Assembly (NCBI GenBank): GCA_947627345.1
Contig: CANQVS010000002.1
Coordinates: forward strand, 1 to 64,000
Source: an uncultured Clostridia bacterium
Lineage (GTDB): Bacteria; Bacillota; Clostridia; Oscillospirales; Acutalibacteraceae
Direction: 5' to 3'
Length of the DNA: 64,000 bases
The notes under the pieces were generated by a model that was not told the DNA's origin, ran no database searches, and saw nothing but the letters and a program-made list of their open reading frames with translations. This document shows, piece after piece, positions 16,733-25,411 of this stretch. A program made the translations under genes and the position numbers. The first letter of the stretch is position 1. Every line of letters begins with the position of its first letter.

Positions 16733-19700
16733 ATGAAATTAACCAGGAACTTCACAAAAATTATTTTATCATTATTAGTATTTACAATCATTGCTTCAAT
16801 GCTTATTTCTTCAGGAGTGTATGCAACAGCGGTGGAAGGAACAAAAATTAATTATACCTTCAGCGGAGATAATTCGGAAACTGCCGGTTACGCAGAGGGT
16901 ACAATCACTTTTTCATCGGATACAGCCGGTACTTATTATCTTTATTGGGCGGATGATACATCCGCGCTTAAAGGATATTATCCAATAGATGAAATAACAA
17001 TTAAGGCGGGCGAAATAGGTACATACAAATTCGGCTACCACACAGCTATACCTGCAAATGCAACAAAAATTATCGCTTGTCTTTCAAAGAGCGATGTATC
17101 CGTAAAAAATGCTGTCGCAATTTTTGATATCCCAAAGAATAAACAGCTTTTATCGGGTTCGGGTGATTTGCTTTACAGTTTTAACTCCTACTCCGATGTT
17201 CATATTGATTTAGAGGGATATTATAAAAATGCGAGTAAAAACTGGGCTCAGGCACTTAAATTCGGAGTTAATAAGGGTACTGATTTTATTGTGTCGTCAG
17301 GTGATATGGTGACAAATGCAGGCGGTCCTGACTCGGAGTGGGACGAATATGAACGTATTCTCTCGGAGTCTGATTATGTTAATCCTGTTTGGGAGTCTGA
17401 CGGAAACCACGATATGAGAAGCGGAGTTGCGTCGGGTCTTAAATCATTTGTTAAAGCGAGCGGAACAGACAGCACTATTGCAAATTATGACGCAAATAAA
17501 CCTTACTATTATGTAAAAGAGCAAAAAACAGGGGATATATTTATTTTTATGGCTCTTGAAACTAACCATAATCCCAGTGCCTCAAACGAGTTTTCTGACG
17601 CGCAGATGACGTGGCTTATTAATCTGTTAAATAAATATTACGGAACAGGGGTAAACATTTATATTGTTGAACATTCTCCAATCAACGGTTTCGGTGCAGG
17701 CGACAGGATGTCATACCCGTATTATAAAGCGCATTTAAGTCAGACGCATATTTCAACGGTTCAGTTTAGGTCTTTGTTGCAAAAATATCCAAAGCTTATT
17801 TGGATGTCGGGACATACTCACGAAGATTATTCTATGGGATATAATTATTCCAATGAAAGCAATAAAGCCTGCCATATGATACACAATCCTGCGGTTGCGG
17901 GATCGACGCTTGCAGATGAATCAAACACAGGTCTTGATTATAATGACGGATACGGTTATAACTCGCAGGGTTATTATGTTGAAACGTATCGTAATCAAGT
18001 TGTATATTACGGCGCGAATTTGACAGATGAACTTATTTATCCCGAATATTGTTACATTATGGACGGTTCAAGAGGCTCTAAGCAGGAAGAAACCAACGCA
18101 ACCGAAAAGGTTTCCACCGCTGACCCAAACGATACCACAGGCGTAACAGGCTCTACATTGCCTGCAGGAGCAGAAACAAAAACAGTTTACTTTGCAAATA
18201 CTCTAAAATGGGGAACTGTAGATTGCTACAGCTGGTCGGATGAAGATAAAACTTCCTGTACTTGGCCGGGATACGGAGCTGTATATTACGGTACAAATGA
18301 GCAGGGAGTGGATCTTTATTACTGCAAAATACCTAAATCTCATACAAAAATAATTTGGAATAACGGTAATAATGGTTATCAGACAGTTGATATTGAGCTT
18401 GACGGCGTAAACGATTTCTTCACTCCGTCAACTACTGTAAACAGTGATGCTGTCACCGTATCTAAATCTGTTTGGGATTATAACCTGCCTACAGAATCAA
18501 AGGAAACTACCGAACCTCCCGTAAGCAGTAAAGATACGGAAACATCAAAAAGCAGTGAAGATACAACAGCCTCCGAAAGCAAGGAAGATACTACTGCGTC
18601 TGAAAGCAGAGAGGATACTACTTCTTCCGAGAGCAAAGAGGAAACTACAGCATCTCAAAGCAGTAAGAATACGGAGTCCGCTGAAACCGATAAACCGACA
18701 GAATCAACCTCAACCGATGCAAGTAAATATAAGCTTGGCGATGTTAACTTGAGCGGAGAAGTTAATATCAGCGACGTAACCGCTATACAGAAATATATAG
18801 CAAAGCTTGTTACATTCAGCAACGAACAGATTAAACTTGCGGATATTGACGGCGATGAACGTGTTTCAATTAAAGACGCCACATTGATTCAAAAACTTCT
18901 TGCTAAAATTATTAAAGATTTTAATTTAACACAGCAGAATGAAAATAATACACAAGGTAATGTTTCACAGAAGATTAAGAATAAAATTGTCAAAACAGGT
19001 GCGTCAAATCTTGTAGGAAAGCTTACAGAAGTTAAGACGATGCTTGACGGTTACTATACATTTGCTTCCTATGATCAGTACCAGTCACTAAAGAAAATGT
19101 ACTATAAGTACAAGAACAATTCGTTTGTTGATAACGAAAGTGAGGTTGTTGCCGAATTTGATAAATTAATATCAGCGCTTGACGTTATTGCTCAACACAT
19201 AGGTATTCAAAAGATTTATCCCTTATCAGATACTTATTTCTTTGAGAATACTTACAACTGGTCTACGGTTAAATGTTACGCTTGGAAGGGTTCGAGCGAA
19301 ATCGGCGAATGGCCCGGTGTAAGCGTGCAAAAGGTTGGTACAAATCAAGGTCATGATGTTTACGGTATAAAATTTGAATATGTAGGGCAGTATAATAAAG
19401 TTATATTTAACGACGGCAAAAAAGACGGCGCAACTCAAACGATAAATATTGATTTGAGTCAATATGAATTTAATTGTTTCTACCTCAACGGCAAAAAGGA
19501 TTCAGACGGAAAACTTGATGTAGGAAACTTTAACTATAATAGTCCGATTCAGCCGACAACTCCTCCTATTACTACAAAAAATGTTTCTGATAATAAGCGT
19601 TATGCTATGTGTTATTATAACTCAAGTGCTCATTCTTGGTCTGATATAGATACATTCCTAATGCCTCAAAGCGACGGAACCTATGCTATTGATTTTGTTA

Positions 19701-20314
19701 CAAAAAACAACAGCGATATTAATATGTGTATTTATGATAACTCTTCTGCAAGATATAATTGCGTTTCCGACAGCACAAGTTTTACCTATTCAAACGGAGA
19801 GGAGCATAACTACGGATTAGTCGGTTCTTCCTCAAGAGGCAAGAGTATTACTGTTAACGGCTTATCAAGCGGATTGATTTTAAGACTTGAATATAATCCA
19901 AAAAATAACTCTGTTAAAATCATATGTAAAGGTTCTTCGGGTGTCGACCCGACTGAAAGCCAGACTGATTCCCAAAATGAAACCTATACGCTTTATATGG
20001 CTCCGACTGTGTCTGACATAAATGCGGGAAATATTTTTAAAGTAAACATTAAGGACAGCTCGTCAAGTTACCATACATATGACTTCAGCAGAACAAATAT
20101 GAAGTTTAACGGCAGAGATGTTTATAGCGCCCAGATAACAAATCCAAGCTATAACAATGTTATTAAAGTTCAATATCAGGTTCTTGATTCTAATTCAAAA
20201 TGGATTGCGCAAGTAGCAGATGAAAGAAACACAACCTTATCATATTACAGCGGTAAAATTATGGTTTGTTCCGCTTCAGATAAAGGAACGCTTCAAATCT
20301 TTGTTGCTGACTAA
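16733..20314 (+). CDS. Secreted metallophosphoesterase with dockerin and two CBM26-like starch-binding modules
   Basis: 1193 aa. Start 16733 is preferred (AGAGGAT 9 bp upstream; the ATG at 16727 is too close). Order: signal peptide; beta domain (~35-140); calcineurin-like phosphoesterase (~140-440) with all metal motifs, SDVH (D155, H157), SGD (D191), GNHD (N225, H226), H314 in VEHSP, and GHTH (H361, H363); CBM26-like module 1 (~482-570; TWPGYG, KIIWNNGNNGYQ); Ser/Thr/Glu linker; dockerin with two F-hand calcium loops (DVNLSGEVNISD at 670, DIDGDERVSIKD at 704); helical spacer; CBM26-like module 2 (~830-925); two beta regions (~935-1193). The dockerin predicts binding to a cohesin, as in amylosomes. 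The enzyme may remove phosphate from starch; that is inference. Expression context: single gene, terminator at 20428. Confidence 0.88.
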   Translation: MKLTRNFTKIILSLLVFTIIASMLISSGVYATAVEGTKINYTFSGDNSETAGYAEGTITFSSDTAGTYYLYWADDTSALKGYYPIDEITIKAGEIGTYKFGYHTAIPANATKIIACLSKSDVSVKNAVAIFDIPKNKQLLSGSGDLLYSFNSYSDVHIDLEGYYKNASKNWAQALKFGVNKGTDFIVSSGDMVTNAGGPDSEWDEYERILSESDYVNPVWESDGNHDMRSGVASGLKSFVKASGTDSTIANYDANKPYYYVKEQKTGDIFIFMALETNHNPSASNEFSDAQMTWLINLLNKYYGTGVNIYIVEHSPINGFGAGDRMSYPYYKAHLSQTHISTVQFRSLLQKYPKLIWMSGHTHEDYSMGYNYSNESNKACHMIHNPAVAGSTLADESNTGLDYNDGYGYNSQGYYVETYRNQVVYYGANLTDELIYPEYCYIMDGSRGSKQEETNATEKVSTADPNDTTGVTGSTLPAGAETKTVYFANTLKWGTVDCYSWSDEDKTSCTWPGYGAVYYGTNEQGVDLYYCKIPKSHTKIIWNNGNNGYQTVDIELDGVNDFFTPSTTVNSDAVTVSKSVWDYNLPTESKETTEPPVSSKDTETSKSSEDTTASESKEDTTASESREDTTSSESKEETTASQSSKNTESAETDKPTESTSTDASKYKLGDVNLSGEVNISDVTAIQKYIAKLVTFSNEQIKLADIDGDERVSIKDATLIQKLLAKIIKDFNLTQQNENNTQGNVSQKIKNKIVKTGASNLVGKLTEVKTMLDGYYTFASYDQYQSLKKMYYKYKNNSFVDNESEVVAEFDKLISALDVIAQHIGIQKIYPLSDTYFFENTYNWSTVKCYAWKGSSEIGEWPGVSVQKVGTNQGHDVYGIKFEYVGQYNKVIFNDGKKDGATQTINIDLSQYEFNCFYLNGKKDSDGKLDVGNFNYNSPIQPTTPPITTKNVSDNKRYAMCYYNSSAHSWSDIDTFLMPQSDGTYAIDFVTKNNSDINMCIYDNSSARYNCVSDSTSFTYSNGEEHNYGLVGSSSRGKSITVNGLSSGLILRLEYNPKNNSVKIICKGSSGVDPTESQTDSQNETYTLYMAPTVSDINAGNIFKVNIKDSSSSYHTYDFSRTNMKFNGRDVYSAQITNPSYNNVIKVQYQVLDSNSKWIAQVADERNTTLSYYSGKIMVCSASDKGTLQIFVAD

Positions 20315-20427
20315 AACTATTCGATTTTATTAATGTATCATCAATAGTTTTTGGTAACCGAAAAAGTTAAAAAATAAGACTATATGTTATTAGTTGGACT
20401 AAACCCGAAAAAGGAAATTAAATAATA

Positions 20428-20464
20428 AACAAGCGACAGCAAATTAAGCTGTCGCTTGTTTTGT
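20428..20464 (+). terminator. Terminator of the dockerin phosphatase gene
   Basis: The 13-bp stem AACAAGCGACAGC/GCTGTCGCTTGTT is followed by TTTG. It lies 113 bp after the stop; 20315-20427 holds nothing recognisable. Confidence 0.85.
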
Positions 20465-20480
20465 TCAACAAATTAAAAAT

Positions 20481-20883
20481 AAAAGCAGTCCGTTCGGACT
20501 GCTTTAATGGTGACCCATCGGAGGAAAAGATAAATCAGAGAACATAAATCTCGAACCTTGCGTCCGCATAAGGGAGAAAAGTTTCATCAACGCTCCTCGA
20601 TAAAAATGTCTCGCAGGGACATTTTTTAACCCTCGGCTTCAAATCTCCTCAGGGCAAGAAAAAAGCAGTCCGTTCAGACTGCTTTAATGGTGACCCATCG
20701 GAGGAAAAGATAAATCAGAGAACAACAATCTCGAACCTTGTGTCCACGTTGGGGAGAAAAGTTTCATCAACGCTCCTCGGTAAAAATGTCCCGCAGGGAC
20801 ATTTTTTAACCCTCGGCTTCAAATCTCCTCAGGGCAAGAAAAAAGCAGTCCGTTCGGACTGCTTTAATGGTGACCCATCGGAG
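20481..20883 (-). repeat. Tandem 180-bp repeat grown from the 3' end of tRNA-Lys
   Basis: Two full units (20481-20660, 20661-20840) and the start of a third (20841-20883), which is the tail of the real tRNA-Lys gene and its terminator. The period is exactly 180 bp. Each unit on the minus strand ends in CCGATGGGTCACCA, identical to the tRNA-Lys 3' end, followed by the stem AAAGCAGTCC/GGACTGCTTT. Each also has an inner hairpin (ATGTC..CGCAG..GACAT) and the blocks GAAGCCGAGGGTT and CGAGGAGCGTT, both shared with the repeat near tRNA-Leu (58.2-59.1 kb). Confidence 0.9.
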
Positions 20884-20943
20884 ATTCGAACTCCGGACAC
20901 CTTGATTAAAAGTCAAGTGCTCTGCCAACTGAGCTAATGAGTC
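20868..20943 (-). tRNA. tRNA-Lys (anticodon TTT)
   Basis: 76 bases with encoded CCA; acceptor GACTCAT/ATGGGTC, anticodon loop CTTTTAA, T-loop GTTCGAATC. First of three tRNA genes in a row on the minus strand by map position, last in transcription. Confidence 0.97.
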
Positions 20944-20946
20944 ATA

Positions 20947-21023
20947 TGGGGTGGAATGACGGATTCGAACCGTCGGTCTCCAGTGCCACAAACTGGCGCG
21001 TTAACCAACTACGCTAATCCCAC
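20947..21023 (-). tRNA. tRNA-His (anticodon GTG)
   Basis: 77 bases with the extra 5' G paired to C73 as expected for tRNA-His; acceptor GTGGGAT/ATTCCAC, anticodon loop TTGTGGC, CCA encoded. Confidence 0.97.
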
Positions 21024-21027
21024 CATA

Positions 21028-21104
21028 TGGCGCGCCAAAAGGGACTCGAACCCCTGACCTACTGCTTAGAAGGCAGTTGCTCTATCCAGCTGAGCTATTG
21101 GCGC
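21028..21104 (-). tRNA. tRNA-Arg (anticodon TCT)
   Basis: 77 bases; acceptor GCGCCAA/TTGGCGC, anticodon loop CTTCTAA, discriminator G, CCA encoded. It is the promoter-proximal gene of the Arg-His-Lys cluster. Confidence 0.97.
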
Positions 21105-21170
21105 ATTAATCAGCCTTACTATTATATCTAAACTTGTCCCATTTGTCAAGAGATTTAACATTTTTTTCTA

Positions 21171-22250
21171 TTATTTATTTTCATCGGGAATATTGGTACA
21201 TAAAGATATATTTTTATACCTTGAATCGTAGGTCACTTCTTTTATAACTTTTATAAAATCAGGAATTATAATTTTTTCGTTCTCATTCGACAACTCAATT
21301 TCCAGGTAAGCCTGCTTTTCCCAGAAAGGAAAAATATCAATTTCATAATATACACCGTCAAACATAAGACAATATCTGTCTTTGCTAATTGTCCCGATAA
21401 TTTCATTTTCTTTCATAAGTTTATCATATTCGTCTTTTGTAAGTCGAATTTCGATTTCTTCCCTTACCGTTTCGCTGATTTTATGTTTCTCCGTTTTAAT
21501 GTAAATCCAATTTCCGTTTTCTCCGCGTTTCCTAAGCCTGAATCTGCCGTTTTCTCCTATTAGATAAGTTTGCTCAATTTCTGATTTTGAGCAGGGCAGA
21601 GAAAGCAGAAACTCCTTATTTGGATATTTAATTAAAAATTTTCTTTCAATTTCGAGATGTTTCGGTATTCCCAGAAAACTTTTAATTTCTTTGAAAAGTA
21701 TTTCAAATTTTTCATCAAAGCTTTTGCATACGGGAATAAAGCGGTAATGAGGATTTCCGCACCAAGCCCTGAGCGACCTCTCGTTAATTATTTGAGCCTC
21801 ATCTCTTGATTCTGTACGAACTTCACCCGTTTTGTACTTTTGTTTAATATCAGTCGAAATGCTGTCAAGGTGAAAAACCGCGTCGTATCTGTCGCGTAAG
21901 TCAACGTCACTCATATTAAGCTCGCTTTTTATTTTTATAAAATCGTCATCATTCAAATAAACCCTGCAATCCATAAGCCCTCGGTCGCAAATTATAACGG
22001 CTTTTTCGTTTGCGTTGATACTGTTTTCTATTATTGTTTCGTTTTTAATTTGATTTAAAGCTATCTCCTTTTGAAATTCATAAACAGGTTTATTTCTGTC
22101 AAATCCGCCGTTTAGTATTTCTGTAGCTGATTCAAAGATTGTATATACGTTATATCCAAAGACCTCAAGCTTTATTTTAAGCATTTTTAGAGCCTTGCTC
22201 TTTCCGCCGCAGGGTCCGCCCGACAATACAATTTTTGGAATGTTTTTCAT
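21171..22250 (-). CDS. P-loop ATPase/kinase fused to a CYTH (triphosphate tunnel) domain
   Basis: 359 aa. The N-terminal half (1-190) is an AAA_28/NadR-like nucleotide-binding domain with Walker A GGPCGGKS (11-18) and a later CDRGLMD. The C-terminal half (~200-359) is a CYTH domain opening with HLEIERKFLIK (the ExExK signature) and continuing with RFRLRKRG, IKTEKHK and YYEIDIF, the acidic/basic tunnel residues that bind triphosphates. The start at 22250 has AGAGGT 8 bp upstream, whereas the upstream ATG opens into an unlikely hydrophobic stretch. Substrate unknown: inorganic triphosphate, thiamine triphosphate or a nucleotide are options. Confidence 0.85.
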   Translation of the reverse strand: MKNIPKIVLSGGPCGGKSKALKMLKIKLEVFGYNVYTIFESATEILNGGFDRNKPVYEFQKEIALNQIKNETIIENSINANEKAVIICDRGLMDCRVYLNDDDFIKIKSELNMSDVDLRDRYDAVFHLDSISTDIKQKYKTGEVRTESRDEAQIINERSLRAWCGNPHYRFIPVCKSFDEKFEILFKEIKSFLGIPKHLEIERKFLIKYPNKEFLLSLPCSKSEIEQTYLIGENGRFRLRKRGENGNWIYIKTEKHKISETVREEIEIRLTKDEYDKLMKENEIIGTISKDRYCLMFDGVYYEIDIFPFWEKQAYLEIELSNENEKIIIPDFIKVIKEVTYDSRYKNISLCTNIPDENK

Positions 22251-22374
22251 TTCTTTACCTCTTATTTTTATGTTTATTATATTTATTATAATTAAAAATA
22301 GCATTTGGATATTTACTAATTGGAATTATATCTTTTCATTAGTTAATAGTATTTCAGTTTTTAATGTTATTTTC

Positions 22375-22403
22375 TTGACAGCATTATTAAAGAATGATAA
22401 AAT
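22375..22403 (+). promoter_or_regulatory. Promoter of ilvE
   Basis: TTGACA (22375), 17 bp, TAAAAT (22398): near-consensus housekeeping promoter. Confidence 0.85.
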
Positions 22404-22436
22404 CTAATAGGAAATGAAATGAAAGGAAGTCAGAAA

Positions 22437-23462
22437 ATGGCAACAAAAAACATTGATTGGTCTAATCTCGGCTTTGGTTATATTCAAACCGAGAAGAGAT
22501 ATGTTTCAAATTTTAAAGACGGGAAATGGGACGAAGGCGCTATTACTGACGACGCTACAGTATGTCTTAACGAATGTGCAGGAGTATTCCAATATGCTCA
22601 GACAGTTTTTGAGGGATTAAAGGCATATACAACCGAGGACGGAAGTGTAGTAACTTTCAGACCCGATTTAAATGCCGAAAGACTTATTGGATCTTGTAAA
22701 AGACTTCAAATGCCGACTTTCCCAAAGGAAAGATTTTTAGAAGCGATAAAGGAAGTTGTTAAGGCTAATATTGATTATGTACCGCCTTACGGTTCGGGCG
22801 CGACTTTATATATACGCCCATATATTTTTGGCACAAACCCGGTTATAGGAGTTAAGCCTGCCGACGAGTATCAGTTCAGAGTATTTGTAACGCCTGTCGG
22901 ACCGTATTTTAAGGGAGGAGCAAAGCCTATAACACTCCGTGTATGTGATTACGACAGAGCCGCTCCTCACGGTACGGGTCATATTAAGGCTGGACTTAAT
23001 TATGCAATGAGCCTTTATCAGATTGTTGATGCCCACGAAAAAGGTTTTGACGAAAATATGTATCTTGATGCTGCCACCCGTACTTATGTTGAAGAAACAG
23101 GAGGCGCAAACTTCCTGTTTGTAACAAAGGATAATAAAATTGTAACTCCCAAGTCACCTTCAATTCTCCCGTCAATCACAAGAAGAAGTCTGATGATTGT
23201 CGCCGAAAAATACCTCGGACTTGAAGTTGAGCATCGTCCCGTAGCCTTTGAGGAGGTAAAGGACTTTGCGGAATGCGGACTCTGCGGAACGGCGGCTGTT
23301 ATATCGCCTGTAGGAAAGATAAACGACCACGGAAAGGAAATTTGCTTTCCGAGCGGTATGGACGATATGGGACCGATTACAAAGAAGCTTTACGATACAT
23401 TAACAGGTATTCAAATGGGCAGAATCGAGGCTCCCGAGGGCTGGATTTACAAAATTAAATGA
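22437..23462 (+). CDS. ilvE: Branched-chain amino acid aminotransferase
   Basis: PLP enzyme that makes leucine, isoleucine and valine from their 2-oxo acids with glutamate. 341 aa, class IV fold; features include QTVFEGLKAY, RPDLNAERL, the PLP lysine in GTGHIKAGLNYA, YVEETGGANFLFV and CGTAAVISPVG. ATG 22437 is used (AAAGGAAG 7-8 bp upstream); the ATG at 22419 overlaps that site. It is separate from ilvBNC (27.5-30.7 kb) and single, with its own promoter and terminator. Confidence 0.95.
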   Translation: MATKNIDWSNLGFGYIQTEKRYVSNFKDGKWDEGAITDDATVCLNECAGVFQYAQTVFEGLKAYTTEDGSVVTFRPDLNAERLIGSCKRLQMPTFPKERFLEAIKEVVKANIDYVPPYGSGATLYIRPYIFGTNPVIGVKPADEYQFRVFVTPVGPYFKGGAKPITLRVCDYDRAAPHGTGHIKAGLNYAMSLYQIVDAHEKGFDENMYLDAATRTYVEETGGANFLFVTKDNKIVTPKSPSILPSITRRSLMIVAEKYLGLEVEHRPVAFEEVKDFAECGLCGTAAVISPVGKINDHGKEICFPSGMDDMGPITKKLYDTLTGIQMGRIEAPEGWIYKIK

Positions 23463-23484
23463 TTAAAAACATATTAAAACATTA

Positions 23485-23510
23485 AAAAAGCACCCTTTTG
23501 GGTGCTTTTT
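23485..23510. terminator. Bidirectional terminator for ilvE and ssrA
   Basis: The stem AAAAGCACCC/GGGTGCTTTT with a 4-base loop is flanked by A and T runs. Confidence 0.88.
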
Positions 23511-23515
23511 GTTTT

Positions 23516-23860
23516 TGGTGGAGATGGGGGGAGTCGAACCCCCGTCCGAGAACCTTTTGCCAAGGCTTTCTACGAGTGTAGTTATTGATTTTTATTCCCT
23601 GAGCGTGCCGCCCAATAACAGGCTTCACGCTTCGGTAGTTTCTGATGTGTGACCGGGGCCGAAACATTCCCCGATTCACATTTACCACTAATCGATGCCC
23701 TCGCTTCGGCCGTGGTATTCCAAAGCAGGACAAGCAGCCTTAGGCTGCTAATGCAACTTTATTGTTGTCAGTTATTTTAAAGATTGTGGATTTTATAGCG
23801 GTTCCACACCGCTACTCGCTTACCGAGGTTTAAAATCCCCGTCGAAACCTTTACATCCCC
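23516..23860 (-). ncRNA. ssrA: Transfer-messenger RNA
   Basis: About 345 bases, minus strand. The tRNA-like ends pair (GGGGATG/CATCTCC) with CCA encoded, and the T-arm reads GGGGGTTCGACTCCCCC. The tag frame reads TDNNKVALAA-stop (coding stretch around 23735-23780), the usual ALAA ending for proteolysis. Pseudoknot-like GC-rich segments follow. The 5' end lies 3 bases after the smpB stop codon, so tmRNA is probably processed from a recR-smpB transcript. Confidence 0.95.
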
Positions 23861-23863
23861 GTA

Positions 23864-24328
23864 TTAGTACTGACGGTTTTTAAGCGCTCTTTCAATATCG
23901 CGTTTGGCGGATTTTCTCGCCATATCCTCGCGCTTATCGTAAAGTTTTTTACCTTTGCAAAGTCCTATCTGAAGTTTAATGTTACTTCCCTTAAAATACA
24001 TACTAAGAGGAATAATGGAGTATCCCTGTTGCTGTTCCTGCCCGAAAAGCTTCATAATTTCTTTTTTGTGCATAAGCAGTTTTCTGACTCTTAACGGATC
24101 TTTACACCATATTGCGCCCTGTTCGTAAACGGAAACGTGAAGTCCGTTGACAAATATTTCGCCGTTGACAATAGAACACCAACTGTCTTTAAGGTTAACC
24201 CTGCCTGCTCTTATTGATTTAACCTCACTGCCTTTAAGTTCGATTCCCGCCTCATAGCTTTCGATAATAAAATAATCGTGGTAGGCTTTTTTATTTTTTG
24301 CAACAGTTTTTAAAGACTCGTTACTCAA
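23864..24328 (-). CDS. smpB: SsrA-binding protein SmpB
   Basis: Binds tmRNA and brings it to stalled ribosomes for trans-translation. 154 aa, the usual length, with [29 protein letters not shown] at the N-terminus, typical SmpB fold residues ([22 protein letters not shown]) and the basic C-terminal tail ([14 protein letters not shown]). The TTG start at 24328 overlaps the recR stop (TTGA), implying translational coupling. ssrA follows directly. Confidence 0.95.
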   Translation of the reverse strand: MSNESLKTVAKNKKAYHDYFIIESYEAGIELKGSEVKSIRAGRVNLKDSWCSIVNGEIFVNGLHVSVYEQGAIWCKDPLRVRKLLMHKKEIMKLFGQEQQQGYSIIPLSMYFKGSNIKLQIGLCKGKKLYDKREDMARKSAKRDIERALKNRQY

Positions 24329-24924
24329 AGTTCATTCCTGCCTTCCAATGCTCTTGCAAGCGTTACCTGATCCGCATATTCAAGGTCGCCGCCCACGGGT
24401 ATTCCGTAGGCAAGGCGTGTAACGCGTATTCCCATAGGCTTTAAAAGTCTTGTAATATACATCGCTGTCGCATCGCCCTCAACCGTCGGATTCGTTGCCA
24501 TAATAACCTCTTGGACATCGCTGTTTAGCCTTGAAATAAGTTCCTTGATTTTTAAATCGTCTGGGCCTATGTCGTTAAGAGGGGAGATAGCTCCGTGAAG
24601 AATATGATATGTTCCCTTGTATTCGTTGGTGGACTCCATAGCCATAGCGTCACGCGGAGTTTCCACAACGCATATAACGCTTTTGTCACGGCGCTCGTTC
24701 CTGCAAACGGGACAAAGCTCTTGGTCCGTTAAATTACAGCAAATTTTGCAGTAATGAATTTTTTCGTGCGCTTCGCGTATTGCATCAGAAAAATCCTCTG
24801 CGTCTGTTTTTGACATATTCAATACATAATATGCAAGTCTTTGGGCGGTTTTATAACCAATACCGGGCATTTTTTCGAACTGCTCCACTAATTTATCAAG
24901 CGGAGCGACATTATAGCTTGACAT
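24325..24924 (-). CDS. recR: Recombination protein RecR
   Basis: A clamp-like protein of the RecFOR gap-repair pathway. 199 aa: N-terminal helix-hairpin-helix ([20 protein letters not shown]), C4 zinc motif ([16 protein letters not shown]) and Toprim domain ([15 protein letters not shown]), ending with the RecR-typical [18 protein letters not shown]. It sits in the conserved order dnaX-ybaB-recR and overlaps smpB by 4 bases. Confidence 0.96.
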   Translation of the reverse strand: MSSYNVAPLDKLVEQFEKMPGIGYKTAQRLAYYVLNMSKTDAEDFSDAIREAHEKIHYCKICCNLTDQELCPVCRNERRDKSVICVVETPRDAMAMESTNEYKGTYHILHGAISPLNDIGPDDLKIKELISRLNSDVQEVIMATNPTVEGDATAMYITRLLKPMGIRVTRLAYGIPVGGDLEYADQVTLARALEGRNEL

Positions 24925-24926
24925 CT

Positions 24927-25277
24927 TTAAAATATTCCCGGAAGATTGATACCGCCGGAAAGCGCGCCCATAGTATCTTCCTTATCCTGATTAGCGGCTC
25001 TTAAAGCCTCGTTTACAGCAGCGATAATAAGGTCTGACAGCATCTCCGAATCATCAGGGTCAATAACTTCGGGGTCTATGTCGATAGATTTTATCTCCAT
25101 TTTTCCTGTTGCAACAACCTTAACAGCGTTTCCTCCTGAGGTTGCGCTGTATTCTTTTGCCTCTAATTCTTCGGTTGCAGTTTCCATAGCCTCCTGCATT
25201 TTTTGAGCCTGACGCGCAAGTTGCTGCATATTGCCTGCGCCGCCGCCACCGTATCCTTTGGGTAATCTTGCTTTCAT
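24927..25277 (-). CDS. YbaB/EbfC family nucleoid-associated protein
   Basis: 116 aa (ATG 25277, [20 protein letters not shown], as in relatives; the upstream GTG at 25301 is less likely). A small helical/beta dimer that binds DNA, nearly always located between dnaX and recR. Central [22 protein letters not shown] and [11 protein letters not shown] are diagnostic. The 110-bp gap to dnaX holds no gene. Confidence 0.94.
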   Translation of the reverse strand: MKARLPKGYGGGGAGNMQQLARQAQKMQEAMETATEELEAKEYSATSGGNAVKVVATGKMEIKSIDIDPEVIDPDDSEMLSDLIIAAVNEALRAANQDKEDTMGALSGGINLPGIF

Positions 25278-25411
25278 AATTTCAATTGCCTTTCCGCCCA
25301 CAAAATAAAAGTTTAAATTTTCTGCATCCTTACCGTGGGCGGATAAGGCGCAGTGAAAATTAAATAATCAACTGTTGTTTGTTATGACAACGGTAAAATA
25401 CTTTTCATTTT

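Noticed and set aside
20481-20883. CRISPR array.
   Set aside because: Units are 180 bp, not short repeats with variable spacers, and no cas gene is present.
20740-20991. Protein frames over the tRNA cluster on both strands.
   Set aside because: They are translations of tRNA genes and the 180-bp repeat (for example a SEIRTPDTLIKSQ stretch from antisense tRNA-Lys).
23482-23733. An 83-codon minus-strand frame.
   Set aside because: It lies inside tmRNA and the adjoining terminator.
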